Below, piece after piece: positions 48,042-56,973 of a stretch of 64,000 bases of DNA. The translations under genes and the position numbers were made by a program. Below the pieces are notes generated by a model. That model was not told the origin of the DNA and made no database searches. It saw only the letters and a program-made list of their open reading frames with translations. Each line of letters begins with the position of its first letter. Position 1 is the first letter of the stretch. This stretch comes from Thermovibrio guaymasensis (GTDB lineage: Bacteria > Aquificota > Aquificia > Desulfurobacteriales > Desulfurobacteriaceae): positions 853,331 to 917,330 of the forward strand of contig NZ_RBIE01000001.1 in the NCBI RefSeq assembly GCF_003633715.1, written 5' to 3'.

Positions 48042-49095
48042 GGAAGTTCACCGCCTTCTTAATCTCTTTCATCTTTTTCCTGGCAATCTCAGAAGCCCTC
48101 TTTGAGCCCTCTCTAAAGATATCAATTAGAGAATCCCTATCTGATAGGAGCTCCTCCCTTTTACTCCTTATCGGTTCAAGGAAGGAGTTGATATTCTGAG
48201 CAAGGAGTTTCTTACACTGAACGCATCCTATTTCTCCCTTCCTGCAGGCCTCCTCAATCTCTTTAACCTTCTCTTCGGGAGTAAACATTTTATGGTAGGC
48301 GTAAACTGTGCAAACTTCAGGATGGCCAGGATCTGTCTTCCTCACCCTTGCAGGATCAGTAACCATTGAACGAACTTTCTTCTCAACTTCTTCCTTAGAG
48401 TCTGAAAGGTAAATACAGTTCCCATAGGACTTACTCATCTTCCTACCGTCAAGGCCGGGAAGCTTAGGAGCTTCAGAAAGGTAAGGCCTAGGCTCAACCA
48501 AGAGCTCCCCGAAGAACCTGTTAAACCTCCTTACAATTTCCCTGGAGAGCTCCAGGTGAGGAAGCTGGTCTATTCCAACCGGAACAGTATCGGCATCGTA
48601 GAGAACTATATCGGCAGTCTGCAGAACAGGATAGCCTAGAAAACCGTAAGTTGCAATTTCCCTGTCCTTGAGGTTCTCCATCATCTCTTTGTAGGTCGGG
48701 TTCCTCTCAAGCCACCTGACGGGAGTAATCATTGAAAGGAGCAGGTGGAGCTCTGCGTGTTCTTTAATCCAGCTCTGAACGAAGAGTGTACTCTTTTCGG
48801 GAGTAAGACCGCAGGCAAGCCAGTCGGCCATCATCTGAACCGTATTTTCGGCCAAATCTCTCGTATCTTGGTAAGAGGTAGTTATTGCGTGCCAGTCGGC
48901 TATGAAGAAGAAGCTCTCTGCCCTATCCTGGAGCTCCAGCCACGGTTTTAGAGCTCCAAAGTAATTTCCAAGGTGTAACTTCCCAGTCGGCCTCATTCCA
49001 GAGAGAACTCTCTTTATATCCTTAGGCTCTTCGTACTTCTCAAGGGCTATTTTCATTTCTTTGTCAACGTTTGAGAGGATAAGCTTCTTCTCCAT
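48034..49095 (-). CDS. trpS: Tryptophanyl-tRNA synthetase
   Basis: Class I synthetase. GMRPTGKLHLGNYFGAL contains the HIGH-type signature and GRKMSKSYGN the KMSKS loop; FIADWHA is the Trp-binding region. 353 residues, slightly long because about 28 residues precede the first strand. SD GAGGAG fits the annotated ATG. A Cys pair (GCVQCKK) near the C-terminus is notable but common in some TrpRS. Follows purC by 2 bases. Confidence 0.95.
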   Translation of the reverse strand: MEKKLILSNVDKEMKIALEKYEEPKDIKRVLSGMRPTGKLHLGNYFGALKPWLELQDRAESFFFIADWHAITTSYQDTRDLAENTVQMMADWLACGLTPEKSTLFVQSWIKEHAELHLLLSMITPVRWLERNPTYKEMMENLKDREIATYGFLGYPVLQTADIVLYDADTVPVGIDQLPHLELSREIVRRFNRFFGELLVEPRPYLSEAPKLPGLDGRKMSKSYGNCIYLSDSKEEVEKKVRSMVTDPARVRKTDPGHPEVCTVYAYHKMFTPEEKVKEIEEACRKGEIGCVQCKKLLAQNINSFLEPIRSKREELLSDRDSLIDIFREGSKRASEIARKKMKEIKKAVNFLV

Positions 49096-49097
49096 AC

Positions 49098-49823
49098 TTA
49101 CTCCTCAACCTCCTCGTACCTGTCCATTATTCTCCTATAAACCTCTTTATAACTTTCAACTACCTTACCCATTTCCTTCCTGAACCTATCCTTATCAAGT
49201 ACTTCACCTGAAGACTTATCCCAGAGACGGCATGAGTCTGGAGTGATCTCGTCTGCTAAAAGGATTTCACCGTTGCACCTTCCAAACTCCAGCTTAAAGT
49301 CAACAAGCTGAATGTCTATCTCGTCAAAGAACTTCTTAAGGAGCCCGTTTACTTCAAGGGCGGTCTTTGTCATCTGACCGAGCTCCTCCCTCGTAGCCCA
49401 ACCAAAGAGGTAAACGTGATTTGGACAGACCATCGGGTCGTGAAGCTGATCGTTCTTGTAGAAGTATTCAACTAAAGGCTCCTTTAAAGGAGTTCCCTCC
49501 TCTACTCCATACCTCCTTGAGAAACTGCCGGCAGCAACGTTTCTAACTACTACTTCAACTGGAATAATCTCACACTTCTTTACAAGCATCTCCCTTGGAG
49601 ATAGCCTTTCAACAAAGTGGGTCTTTATTCCGTGCTTTTCAAGGTACTTAAATATAACTGTTGAGATGGCACAGTTTATCACGCCCTTATCCTCAAGGAC
49701 TTCCTTCTTAGCTCCATCAAAGGCCGTAGTGTCATCTTTAAAGTAGGCAACAAGGAGGTTATCACTATCGGTTTTATAGAGAACCTTTGCTTTCCCTTCG
49801 TAGAGCTTTTCTCTCTTTTCCAT
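49098..49823 (-). CDS. purC: Phosphoribosylaminoimidazole-succinocarboxamide synthase
   Basis: SAICAR synthetase of purine synthesis. KLYEGKAKVLYKTD at the N-terminus binds ATP; VVVRNVAAGSFSRRYG and LVDFKLEFGR, LADEITPDSCRLWD are family signatures. 241 residues, normal. Divergent from purF, sharing the 109-base control region. Confidence 0.96.
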   Translation of the reverse strand: MEKREKLYEGKAKVLYKTDSDNLLVAYFKDDTTAFDGAKKEVLEDKGVINCAISTVIFKYLEKHGIKTHFVERLSPREMLVKKCEIIPVEVVVRNVAAGSFSRRYGVEEGTPLKEPLVEYFYKNDQLHDPMVCPNHVYLFGWATREELGQMTKTALEVNGLLKKFFDEIDIQLVDFKLEFGRCNGEILLADEITPDSCRLWDKSSGEVLDKDRFRKEMGKVVESYKEVYRRIMDRYEEVEE

Positions 49824-49932
49824 AATCCTTTCTCCTTTACTTAGTTAGTTTAATCACTGAAAATTATAAAGGAAAAAGCATAACCGGTGTATAATTTACA
49901 GCTCTACAAGGATTCCTCGTGAGGGCTTAAAG
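49824..49932. promoter_or_regulatory. Divergent purC / purF promoter region
   Basis: TATAAT occurs on the plus strand at 49890-49895 and a second TATAAT on the minus strand at about 49869-49864. Neither has a good -35 hexamer at 17 bases. No purine riboswitch-like paired core or PurR box is apparent. Shared regulation of the two purine genes is plausible. Confidence 0.45.
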
Positions 49933-51321
49933 ATGAAAGAGTACTGCGGAGTTTTTGGAATATACAACAACCCAAACGCAGCTTACTATACTTACCTTGG
50001 TCTCTACGCTCTTCAGCACAGGGGACAGGAGAGCGCCGGAATTGCAGTAACCGATGGAAATAGAATCGCCTACCACAGGGACTTTGGTCTAGTCTCATCC
50101 GTATTTAAGGATGAAAACTTAAAGAGACTTACCGGACACGTAGCCGTGGGCCACAACAGATATTCAACTTCAGGAGCTTCAGACTCGCCAGATAACATTC
50201 AGCCGATAGTTGTCTCCTTTAAAAACGGACAGATGGCTATAGCCCACAACGGAAACCTGGTAAACGCTCTTAAACTGAGGGAAGAACTGGAAGAGGAAGG
50301 TTCAATATTTAGGGGAACTTCCGATTCAGAAGTTATAGTTCACCTAATAGTCAAGTCTAAGAAAAAGAAGTTCCTTGACAAACTAATGGATGCCTTAGGT
50401 AAGCTCAAAGGAGCCTACTCCCTCCTTGTTATGACCAACAAGAAATTAATAGCGATTAGGGATCCTTGGGGATTCAGGCCACTGTGTATGGGTGAACTTG
50501 ATGGAAGTCCAGTCTTTGCCTCAGAGACCTGTGCATTTGACCTGATTGGAGCTAAGTACATAAGGGACGTTGAGCCGGGAGAAATAGTCTTGATTGAAAA
50601 CGGTCAGATGAGGAGCTACAGGATTCCCGGCTCAGAAGGAGCAAGGAAATCCCAGTGTATCTTTGAGTTTGTCTACTTTGCAAGGCCGGACAGCAAAATA
50701 TTTGGGAGAAGCGTTTACGAAGTAAGAAAGGAGTTTGGAAGGAGACTTGCCAGGGAGAACCCAGTTGAGGCTGATATAGTCGTTCCAGTCCCAGACTCTG
50801 GAGTAGTTCCGGCACTAGGTTACTCCCAGGAGTCGGGAATCCCCTTTGAGCTTGCCCTAATTAGGAACCACTATGTCGGAAGGACTTTTATAAAGCCCCA
50901 ACAGAAGATGAGGGATATAGGAGTAAAAGTAAAGTTAAATCCGGTACCAGAGTTACTTAAAGGTAAGAGGGTAATAGTTATAGACGACTCAATAGTAAGG
51001 GGAACTACGAGCAGGAAGATAGTAAGGATGCTCAGGGAAGCTGGAGCAAAGGAAGTCCACATGAGGATCAGCTCTCCTCCAACAAAGTGGCCCTGCTACT
51101 TCGGAATTGACACTCCCACTAAAGAGCAACTAATTGCCTCTTCCCACTCTGTTGAGGAGATCTGCCACTACATTGAGGCTGACTCTTTAGGGTACTTGTC
51201 CCTTGAGGGAATGATTGAAGCAGCAGGAGGAGGTAAGGAAAACTTCTGTACAGCCTGCTTTGACGGAGACTACCCGATAGAAGTTCCCGAAACGATAATC
51301 AAACAGGCTAAGAAAGATTAG
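49933..51321 (+). CDS. purF: Amidophosphoribosyltransferase
   Basis: Committed step of purine synthesis. [10 protein letters not shown]: Cys5 would become the N-terminal nucleophile after removal of a four-residue propeptide. The class II glutaminase has HNRYST and HNGNLVNA. The phosphoribosyltransferase signature is [15 protein letters not shown]. Cysteines at QCIFEF, WPCYFG and FCTAC match the [4Fe-4S] ligands of the Bacillus-type enzyme. 462 residues. The stop codon abuts the tRNA-Arg gene on the other strand. Confidence 0.96.
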   Translation: MKEYCGVFGIYNNPNAAYYTYLGLYALQHRGQESAGIAVTDGNRIAYHRDFGLVSSVFKDENLKRLTGHVAVGHNRYSTSGASDSPDNIQPIVVSFKNGQMAIAHNGNLVNALKLREELEEEGSIFRGTSDSEVIVHLIVKSKKKKFLDKLMDALGKLKGAYSLLVMTNKKLIAIRDPWGFRPLCMGELDGSPVFASETCAFDLIGAKYIRDVEPGEIVLIENGQMRSYRIPGSEGARKSQCIFEFVYFARPDSKIFGRSVYEVRKEFGRRLARENPVEADIVVPVPDSGVVPALGYSQESGIPFELALIRNHYVGRTFIKPQQKMRDIGVKVKLNPVPELLKGKRVIVIDDSIVRGTTSRKIVRMLREAGAKEVHMRISSPPTKWPCYFGIDTPTKEQLIASSHSVEEICHYIEADSLGYLSLEGMIEAAGGGKENFCTACFDGDYPIEVPETIIKQAKKD

Positions 51322-51398
51322 TGGCGCGCCCGGGGGGATTTGAACCCCCAACCCCAGGCTCCGGAGGCCTGTGCTCTATCCGGTTGAGCTACGGGCGC
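51322..51398 (-). tRNA. tRNA-Arg (CCG anticodon)
   Basis: Complete cloverleaf on the minus strand: 7-bp acceptor GCGCCCG/CGGGCGC, D-arm AGCTCAACCGGATAGAGC, anticodon stem CAGGC/GCCTG with loop CTCCGGA (anticodon CCG at 51364-51362), T-arm GGGGG-TTCAAAT-CCCCC, discriminator G and encoded CCA at 51324-51322. It reads CGG codons. Convergent with purF, with no spacer. Confidence 0.96.
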
Positions 51399-51432
51399 AG
51401 AGGTTAAAGGATAATATAGGACTTGAAGGGAT

Positions 51433-51705
51433 ATGGGTAAACTCCTTCAGCTCAGTTGTATCCTACTCTACTTAGTATCAACAGTAGCCGCCATTTTGGT
51501 AGTTAGCAAAGTAATTGAAGTAAGGTCAAAGTGTACGGAAGAGAAGAAGAAGATAAGCTCTCTCGTTTCAGAAATTAGGGATTTAAAAGATGAAAACACG
51601 AGGTTAATGGTAGAGTATTACTCAAAGGTAAGACCAGAGTTGGTAGATAAGAATAGCAGTAACCTTAAAGACTTTAACGAGGACGAGGTAGAGTACATTA
51701 GATGA
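51433..51705 (+). CDS. FtsL-like cell division protein
   Basis: A 90-residue bitopic protein: a short cytoplasmic N-terminus, one helix (LLQLSCILLYLVSTVAAILVV) and a periplasmic coiled coil (EVRSKCTEEKKKISSLVSEIRDLKDENTRL). The topology, size and 4-base overlap with ftsI downstream match FtsL, whose sequence is poorly conserved. It would recruit FtsQ/FtsI at the division site. Confidence 0.68.
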   Translation: MGKLLQLSCILLYLVSTVAAILVVSKVIEVRSKCTEEKKKISSLVSEIRDLKDENTRLMVEYYSKVRPELVDKNSSNLKDFNEDEVEYIR

Positions 51706-53729
51706 GGCTTTTTATCCTCTTTAAGGAGCTCCTTTCAAAGTTATACGGCTTCCTCAAACCCTTTAAAGAAGATAGGCTCAACTACTTCTTCTTTATGAGC
51801 CTCCTTTTAGTAATTATCTTTACGTGGAGGATATTTGACCTTTCATACTTTAGCAAGGAAAAGTGGTTAAAACTGGCCTCATCCCAGTTTACAGGGATAT
51901 TTAAACTCTCAAGTGAAAGGGGAGAGATTTTAGACAGGAACGGAAGTTTACTTGCAGCGAGCTTAAAAGTAATCTCCTTTTACCTAAGGCCAACAGAGAT
52001 TAAAGACTGGGAGCTCTTTAAGGAAATAATTAAGGGAAAACCTTCCGTAATTGAGCAGTACGCCCAGAAGTCGGGGATAGGTGAAAAGAGGATTTCCAAA
52101 ATCTTAGAGACCCTTAAACCGCTATCCGTTATCTCAGATGAGGAGCTCCGAAAGGCCTATGAAAAGAAGTACACGGTAGTTGTAACTAAAAGCGGCAAAA
52201 AGATCAAAGTTCCCTTTGTTTGGCTGAAGAAGGACGTTCCTGAAGACCCCAAAGAAGTTAAAAGGGCAGTAAGAACTGCACTAAGAATTTACTACACCCT
52301 ATCTGGAGAGAACAGGTTTAGAAAAAAACACCCGGACCTTATTGGATTTTTAACAGAGTACGTAAGAGTTTACCCCTACCAAGTTGGCTCAACTGTAGTT
52401 GGGATAACCAATAAGTTTGGAGAAGGTCTCTACAATCTTGAATACCTCCTTGAAAAGGAAAACGTTATAACTGGGGACGTCTTAAAACTCTCAGGAGAAA
52501 AGGACGTTCAGGGAAAGGTTTACTTAGGAAAGGAAGCAACTGTTTTCCTAAGGAAAAAAAAGGGGAACAACGTTGAGTTAACAATAGACGGGAACTTACA
52601 GTACATATTTGAAAAGACAGTTGAAAAGTATGGAAATAAGTGGCATCCAAACTTTATAAACGCCGTCCTTATGGACCCTAACAGCGGTGAAGTTTTAGCC
52701 GCAACCTCCTGGCCTTACTACAAGTACGGCCAAAAGAGGACAAAGGAGAATCTCAAGCACCTAATCCCAAGGTTCATTACTTCCCCTTACGAACCTGGCT
52801 CAGTTATGAAGCCTCTCGTTCTAGCGGCAGCCCTTAACGAAGGCTTAATAACGAAGGATACAGTTTTTCACTGCCCTCCCACAATGAAAGTGGGAAACAA
52901 AGTCTTTAAAAATGAGTTCCACGGAAGGGACGTAAAACTAAGGGCTTGGGAGATTATCGAGTACTCAGACAACGTTGGAATAATTCAGGTTGCCCAGCTC
53001 CTCGGAAAAAGGAAACTATACCAGTACTACAGGAATTTCGGCTTTGGTAAGAGGACGGGGATAGAGCTCCCCGGAGAAAGCCCCGGAATTTTACGCAACT
53101 GGAAAAAGTGGAGGGACGTTGACTTTGCCACTCTCTCCTTCGGACACAACATATCGGTAACTACACTCCAGCTCGCTGCAGCCTACTCTACTTTAGTAAA
53201 CGGAGGGATTTACTACAAACCTAGGATACTCAAAGCAGTTATTGATGAGAAAGGGAAGGTCGTTAAAGAGTTTCAACCTGTTAAATTAAGGAGGGTTATA
53301 TCTGATAGGACCTCAAAGGTGATGAGAAGGATCTTAACAATGGTTGTAGAGGGAGGAACAGGAGTAGGAACAAAACTCGTTAACTTCTACATCGGAGGAA
53401 AGACTGGAACCGCCGTAAAGTACGACCCTAAAATAGGAGGCTACAACAGGAGCAAGATAACAGCCACCTTTGCCGGTGCCTTCCCTATAACAAACCCCCG
53501 TTACGTTCTCGTTGTAACTGTAGATGAACCGAAAGTCCCCAAAAATATGCTCTGGGCAAGTAAAATTGCGGTTCCCCTCTTTAAAGAACTTGCCCAGAGG
53601 GTTTTGCTGTACGAAAGGACACCGCCGGATAAGAGGGAGTATAGGGTAAAACCTGGAGGGGAAATCACTTATACCGAAATTAACAGAGACTTTATACTTA
53701 CTAACGGCCTTGAGCAGAAGAAAAAGTAG
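51702..53729 (+). CDS. ftsI: Class B penicillin-binding protein (FtsI/PBP3 type)
   Basis: Septal peptidoglycan transpeptidase. N-terminal anchor (LNYFFFMSLLLVIIFTWRIF), the dimerisation domain starting SSERGEILDRNGSLLA, and a transpeptidase with SVMK (GSVMKPL), SDN (YSDNVGI) and KTGT (GGKTGTAV). 675 residues. It follows an ftsL-like gene, as in the dcw cluster, although no mur genes follow. A Lys-rich tail ends the protein. Confidence 0.9.
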   Translation: MRLFILFKELLSKLYGFLKPFKEDRLNYFFFMSLLLVIIFTWRIFDLSYFSKEKWLKLASSQFTGIFKLSSERGEILDRNGSLLAASLKVISFYLRPTEIKDWELFKEIIKGKPSVIEQYAQKSGIGEKRISKILETLKPLSVISDEELRKAYEKKYTVVVTKSGKKIKVPFVWLKKDVPEDPKEVKRAVRTALRIYYTLSGENRFRKKHPDLIGFLTEYVRVYPYQVGSTVVGITNKFGEGLYNLEYLLEKENVITGDVLKLSGEKDVQGKVYLGKEATVFLRKKKGNNVELTIDGNLQYIFEKTVEKYGNKWHPNFINAVLMDPNSGEVLAATSWPYYKYGQKRTKENLKHLIPRFITSPYEPGSVMKPLVLAAALNEGLITKDTVFHCPPTMKVGNKVFKNEFHGRDVKLRAWEIIEYSDNVGIIQVAQLLGKRKLYQYYRNFGFGKRTGIELPGESPGILRNWKKWRDVDFATLSFGHNISVTTLQLAAAYSTLVNGGIYYKPRILKAVIDEKGKVVKEFQPVKLRRVISDRTSKVMRRILTMVVEGGTGVGTKLVNFYIGGKTGTAVKYDPKIGGYNRSKITATFAGAFPITNPRYVLVVTVDEPKVPKNMLWASKIAVPLFKELAQRVLLYERTPPDKREYRVKPGGEITYTEINRDFILTNGLEQKKK

Positions 53730-53770
53730 TAGAATTCACAAGATCAAAACAGGTGAAGGAGCAAAGGGAA

Positions 53771-55747
53771 ATGATTGAGATAAAGTTACCTGATGGAAGT
53801 ACTCTAGAGTTTGACAGGCCTGTAACTGTAAAGGAAATCGCTTCAAAGATATCAAAAAGCCTTGAAAAGAACGCAGTAGGAGCGGTCTTTAACGGCCAGA
53901 TCGTTGACCTCCACACTCCTATTAAGGAAAGTGGAGAGATAAGGATACTAACTCCTAAAGACCCTGAAAGCCTTGAAATACTAAGGCACAGTACAGCTCA
54001 CATTCTAGCAAAGGCCGTCAAGAACCTCTACGGAAAGGAGAAAGTTAAACTGGGTATAGGCCCGGCAACTGAGGAGGGCTTCTACTACGACTTTGACCTT
54101 CCCGAGACCATCTCCCAAGAAGACCTAGAGAAGATAGAGAGGGAGATGGAGAGGATAGTAAAGGAAAAAGAGCCCTTTAGGAGAGAAGCGATAAGCAGGG
54201 AAAGGGCTAGGGAGCTCTTTAAAGGTGACCAGTATAAACTGGAGCTCTTAGAATCAATTCCTGAAGGAGAGGAAATCTCAATCTACTGGCTCGGAGAGGA
54301 CTTCTTTGACCTTTGTAGGGGGCCTCACGTTGAGAACGCCGGACAAGTAAAGGCCTTTAAGCTCCTATCAACTGCCGGCGCCTACTGGAGGGGCGACTCA
54401 AGGAACAAGATGCTCCAGAGGATCTACGGAACCGCATTCTGGAAGAAGAGTCAGCTTAAAGAGTACCTAAAACGCTTAGAGGAAGCAAAGAAGAGGGACC
54501 ACAGGGTTATAGGTAAACAGCTTGACCTTTTTGGAATTTACGAGGAGGCCGGCCCCGGACTCGTCTTCTGGCATCCAAACGGCGCCGTAATCAGGCAGGA
54601 AATAGAGAAGTGGGTTGAGGAGGAGCACAGGAAGAGGGGATACCAGAGGATCTACACTCCCCACATAATGAAGGCAGACCTCTGGAAAATCTCCGGCCAC
54701 TACAACTTCTACAGGGAAAACATGTTCTTCGTTCCAGTGGTTGAGCACAATGAAGAGGAGAGACTTGGAAACGAGGAAGTTCCTCTAACCTGTGAGGAAA
54801 TTGAAAAGGCCCACTGGTACGCAGTAAAGCCAATGAACTGCCCTGGCCACATCCTCATATACAAATCCCAACCCAGGAGCCACAGGGAGCTCCCAATCCG
54901 CTTCTTTGAGCTCGGAACAGTTTACAGGTACGAAAAGAGCGGTTCCCTCCACGGTTTACTGAGGGTCAGGGGCTTCACACAGGACGACGGCCATATCTTC
55001 TGTCGCCCCGACCAGCTCAAAGAGGAAATTCAAGGCGTAATGGACTACATACTGGAGCTCCTTAGAATATTCAACCTTGACTACATAATCAACATAGGAA
55101 CAAAGCCAGAAAAGTACATAGGAAGTGATGAGGCCTGGGAGCATGCAACAAAGGCCCTAATAGACGCCCTCGAAGAGAGGGGATTTGAGTACAACATAGT
55201 TGAGGGAGATGGGGCCTTCTACGGGCCAAAGATTGACATAGCCGTCTTAGACGCAATTGGAAGGAAGTGGGACGGCCCAACGATTCAGGTTGACTTTAAC
55301 CTTCCAGAGAGGTTTGACCTAACCTACGTAGACAGGGACGGACAGAAGAAGCGTCCGGTTATGGTCCACAGGGCAATAATGGGAAGTATAGAAAGATTTA
55401 TCGGCCTCCTCATAGAACACTACGCAGGCCTCTTCCCAACCTGGCTTGCACCTGTTCAGGTTGTAGTTATCCCTGTTAGCGACAAGTTCCTTGATTACGC
55501 AGAGCAGGTCTACAGAAAGTTAAAGGACGCCGGAGTAAGGGTAAAACTTGACGACGAAAGCGCAAAGGTCGGCTATAAAATCAGGAAAGCTGAAACCCAG
55601 AAAATCCCCTACATGCTTATCGTGGGAGCTAAAGAGATGGAAAATGGAACGGTTTCAGTCAGATCAAAGAGAGAAGGGGAACTTGGAACCATGACAATAG
55701 AAGAGTTTTTGGATAAAATCCAAACTGAAATAAAAGAAAAACGCTAA
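53771..55747 (+). CDS. thrS: Threonyl-tRNA synthetase
   Basis: Begins with a TGS domain (MIEIKLPDGSTLEFDRPV), then the editing domain (HSTAHILAKAV, with the HxxxH zinc site), the class II core with zinc ligands (MNCPGH) and FRYE-type motif 2 (ELGTVYRYEKSG), and the anticodon-binding domain (VVVIPVSDKFLDYA). The ATG at 53771 gives the family N-terminus with AAGGAG 9 bases upstream; an in-frame GTG 18 bases earlier has no SD. 658 residues. Leads the thrS-infC-rpmI-rplT order known from E. coli. Confidence 0.96.
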   Translation: MIEIKLPDGSTLEFDRPVTVKEIASKISKSLEKNAVGAVFNGQIVDLHTPIKESGEIRILTPKDPESLEILRHSTAHILAKAVKNLYGKEKVKLGIGPATEEGFYYDFDLPETISQEDLEKIEREMERIVKEKEPFRREAISRERARELFKGDQYKLELLESIPEGEEISIYWLGEDFFDLCRGPHVENAGQVKAFKLLSTAGAYWRGDSRNKMLQRIYGTAFWKKSQLKEYLKRLEEAKKRDHRVIGKQLDLFGIYEEAGPGLVFWHPNGAVIRQEIEKWVEEEHRKRGYQRIYTPHIMKADLWKISGHYNFYRENMFFVPVVEHNEEERLGNEEVPLTCEEIEKAHWYAVKPMNCPGHILIYKSQPRSHRELPIRFFELGTVYRYEKSGSLHGLLRVRGFTQDDGHIFCRPDQLKEEIQGVMDYILELLRIFNLDYIINIGTKPEKYIGSDEAWEHATKALIDALEERGFEYNIVEGDGAFYGPKIDIAVLDAIGRKWDGPTIQVDFNLPERFDLTYVDRDGQKKRPVMVHRAIMGSIERFIGLLIEHYAGLFPTWLAPVQVVVIPVSDKFLDYAEQVYRKLKDAGVRVKLDDESAKVGYKIRKAETQKIPYMLIVGAKEMENGTVSVRSKREGELGTMTIEEFLDKIQTEIKEKR

Positions 55748-55763
55748 TTGGAGGAGGTAAGCC

Positions 55764-56285
55764 ATTAGTAAGAAGCTTGAACAAACGAGGGTAAACGAGA
55801 GAATCAGAGCAAGGGAAGTTCTCGTTATTGATGAAGACGGAACAAAACTCGGAGTAATGCCTACCTATAAAGCCCTTGAAATTGCCAGGGAAAAGGGGCT
55901 TGACCTGGTGGAGGTCTCTCCTAACGCAAAACCTCCGGTTTGCCGTATTATGGACTTTGGAAAGTACAAGTACCAGATGCAAAAGAAGATGCACGAAGCA
56001 AAGAAGAAGCAGAAAACGGTTGAAGTCAAAACTGTAAAGGTCCGCCCGAAAACCGACGAACACGACCTCCAGGTAAGGATAAAACAGACGAGAAAGTTCC
56101 TTGAGAAGGGGAACAAGGTAAAGGCTGTCGTTATGTTTAGAGGAAGGGAGCAGGCACATGTTGAGATTGGAGAAGCCCAGCTCATGAAGATATACGAAGC
56201 TGTTCAGGATATTGCAGAGATGGAGAAAAAGCCCAAGAAAGAAGGCAGAGACATGATAATGATACTTGCACCTAAGAAAAAATAG
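55764..56285 (+). CDS. infC: Translation initiation factor IF-3 with AUU start codon
   Basis: Prevents premature subunit joining and proofreads start codons. The frame runs from ATT at 55764 ([26 protein letters not shown]...), with GAGGAGGT ending 5 bases before. The first ATG lies 93 bases inside and would remove the N-terminal domain. [10 protein letters not shown] and [13 protein letters not shown] are IF-3 signatures; about 173 residues. An AUU start is the classical autoregulatory device of infC, since IF-3 represses non-standard starts. Confidence 0.93.
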   Translation: MSKKLEQTRVNERIRAREVLVIDEDGTKLGVMPTYKALEIAREKGLDLVEVSPNAKPPVCRIMDFGKYKYQMQKKMHEAKKKQKTVEVKTVKVRPKTDEHDLQVRIKQTRKFLEKGNKVKAVVMFRGREQAHVEIGEAQLMKIYEAVQDIAEMEKKPKKEGRDMIMILAPKKK

Positions 56286-56326
56286 CTTATAATTCCAACC
56301 CGTTTAAAACCCAAAGGAGGCTTAAG

Positions 56327-56524
56327 ATGCCCAAGATAAAGACCCGTAGGTCTGCCGCCAAGAGGGTAAAAGTTACGGCAAAGGGGAAAATAAAGCACTG
56401 GTCCCCTAACAAGAGCCACCTCTTGACAAAGAAGAACAGGAGAAGGAAGAGAAGGCTTAAGAAGGCCAAGTATCTAGAAGGAGCTCAGGCAGCAAACTAC
56501 AAACAGCTGGTCATCTACATGTAG
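56327..56524 (+). CDS. rpmI: 50S ribosomal protein L35
   Basis: 65 residues, very basic, beginning [21 protein letters not shown], with the [16 protein letters not shown] core. Standard place between infC and rplT. SD AAGGAGG before the ATG. Confidence 0.97.
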   Translation: MPKIKTRRSAAKRVKVTAKGKIKHWSPNKSHLLTKKNRRRKRRLKKAKYLEGAQAANYKQLVIYM

Positions 56525-56583
56525 CTTGAGCAGGCTTAAAGACCCTTTAAAGGGCGCCTGCAAAGCTAAAAAGGAGGTAGAAG

Positions 56584-56937
56584 ATGAGGGTCAAGTACAG
56601 CCCAAGAAGGAAGAGAAGGAAGAAGCTTAAGAAGCTGACAAAGGGTTACTTTGGAGGTCGTTCAAGGCTCTACAGGACGATGAAAATTGCAGTAATGAAG
56701 TCCCTCTTTTACGCCTACGAGCACAGGAGAACGAAGAAGAGGGACTTTAGGAGACTTTGGATTACGAGGATTAACGCTGCAGTAAGGCCCCTTGGACTCA
56801 ACTACAGCAGGTTTATTCACGGTCTTAAGAAGGCTGGAATTGAGCTTGACAGGAAAATACTTGCAGACCTCGCTGTAAGGGACCCTGAAGCCTTTAAAGC
56901 AGTTGTAGAAAAGGCAAAGGCAGCCCTTTCTGCTTAA
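56584..56937 (+). CDS. rplT: 50S ribosomal protein L20
   Basis: 117 residues; [31 protein letters not shown] is the long N-terminal rRNA-binding extension, then [21 protein letters not shown]20 is needed for 50S assembly and represses its own operon in E. coli and Bacillus. The 59-base gap before it (56525-56583) contains a run with AAAGACCCTTTAAAGGGCG complementarity that might be the L20 site; not proven. Confidence 0.97.
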   Translation: MRVKYSPRRKRRKKLKKLTKGYFGGRSRLYRTMKIAVMKSLFYAYEHRRTKKRDFRRLWITRINAAVRPLGLNYSRFIHGLKKAGIELDRKILADLAVRDPEAFKAVVEKAKAALSA

Positions 56938-56944
56938 GTCAATT

Positions 56945-56973
56945 GGGGGCTTTTGCCCCCTTTAAACTTTTAG
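56945..56973 (+). terminator. Terminator of the infC-rpmI-rplT operon
   Basis: GGGGGC-TTTT-GCCCCC stem-loop followed by TTTAAACTTTT, eight bases after the rplT stop. It overlaps the last codons of the convergent aminopeptidase gene. Confidence 0.8.

Noticed and set aside
49824-49932. Purine riboswitch before purF or purC
   Set aside because: The 109-base divergent gap shows no three-way-junction pairing or conserved loop sequences.
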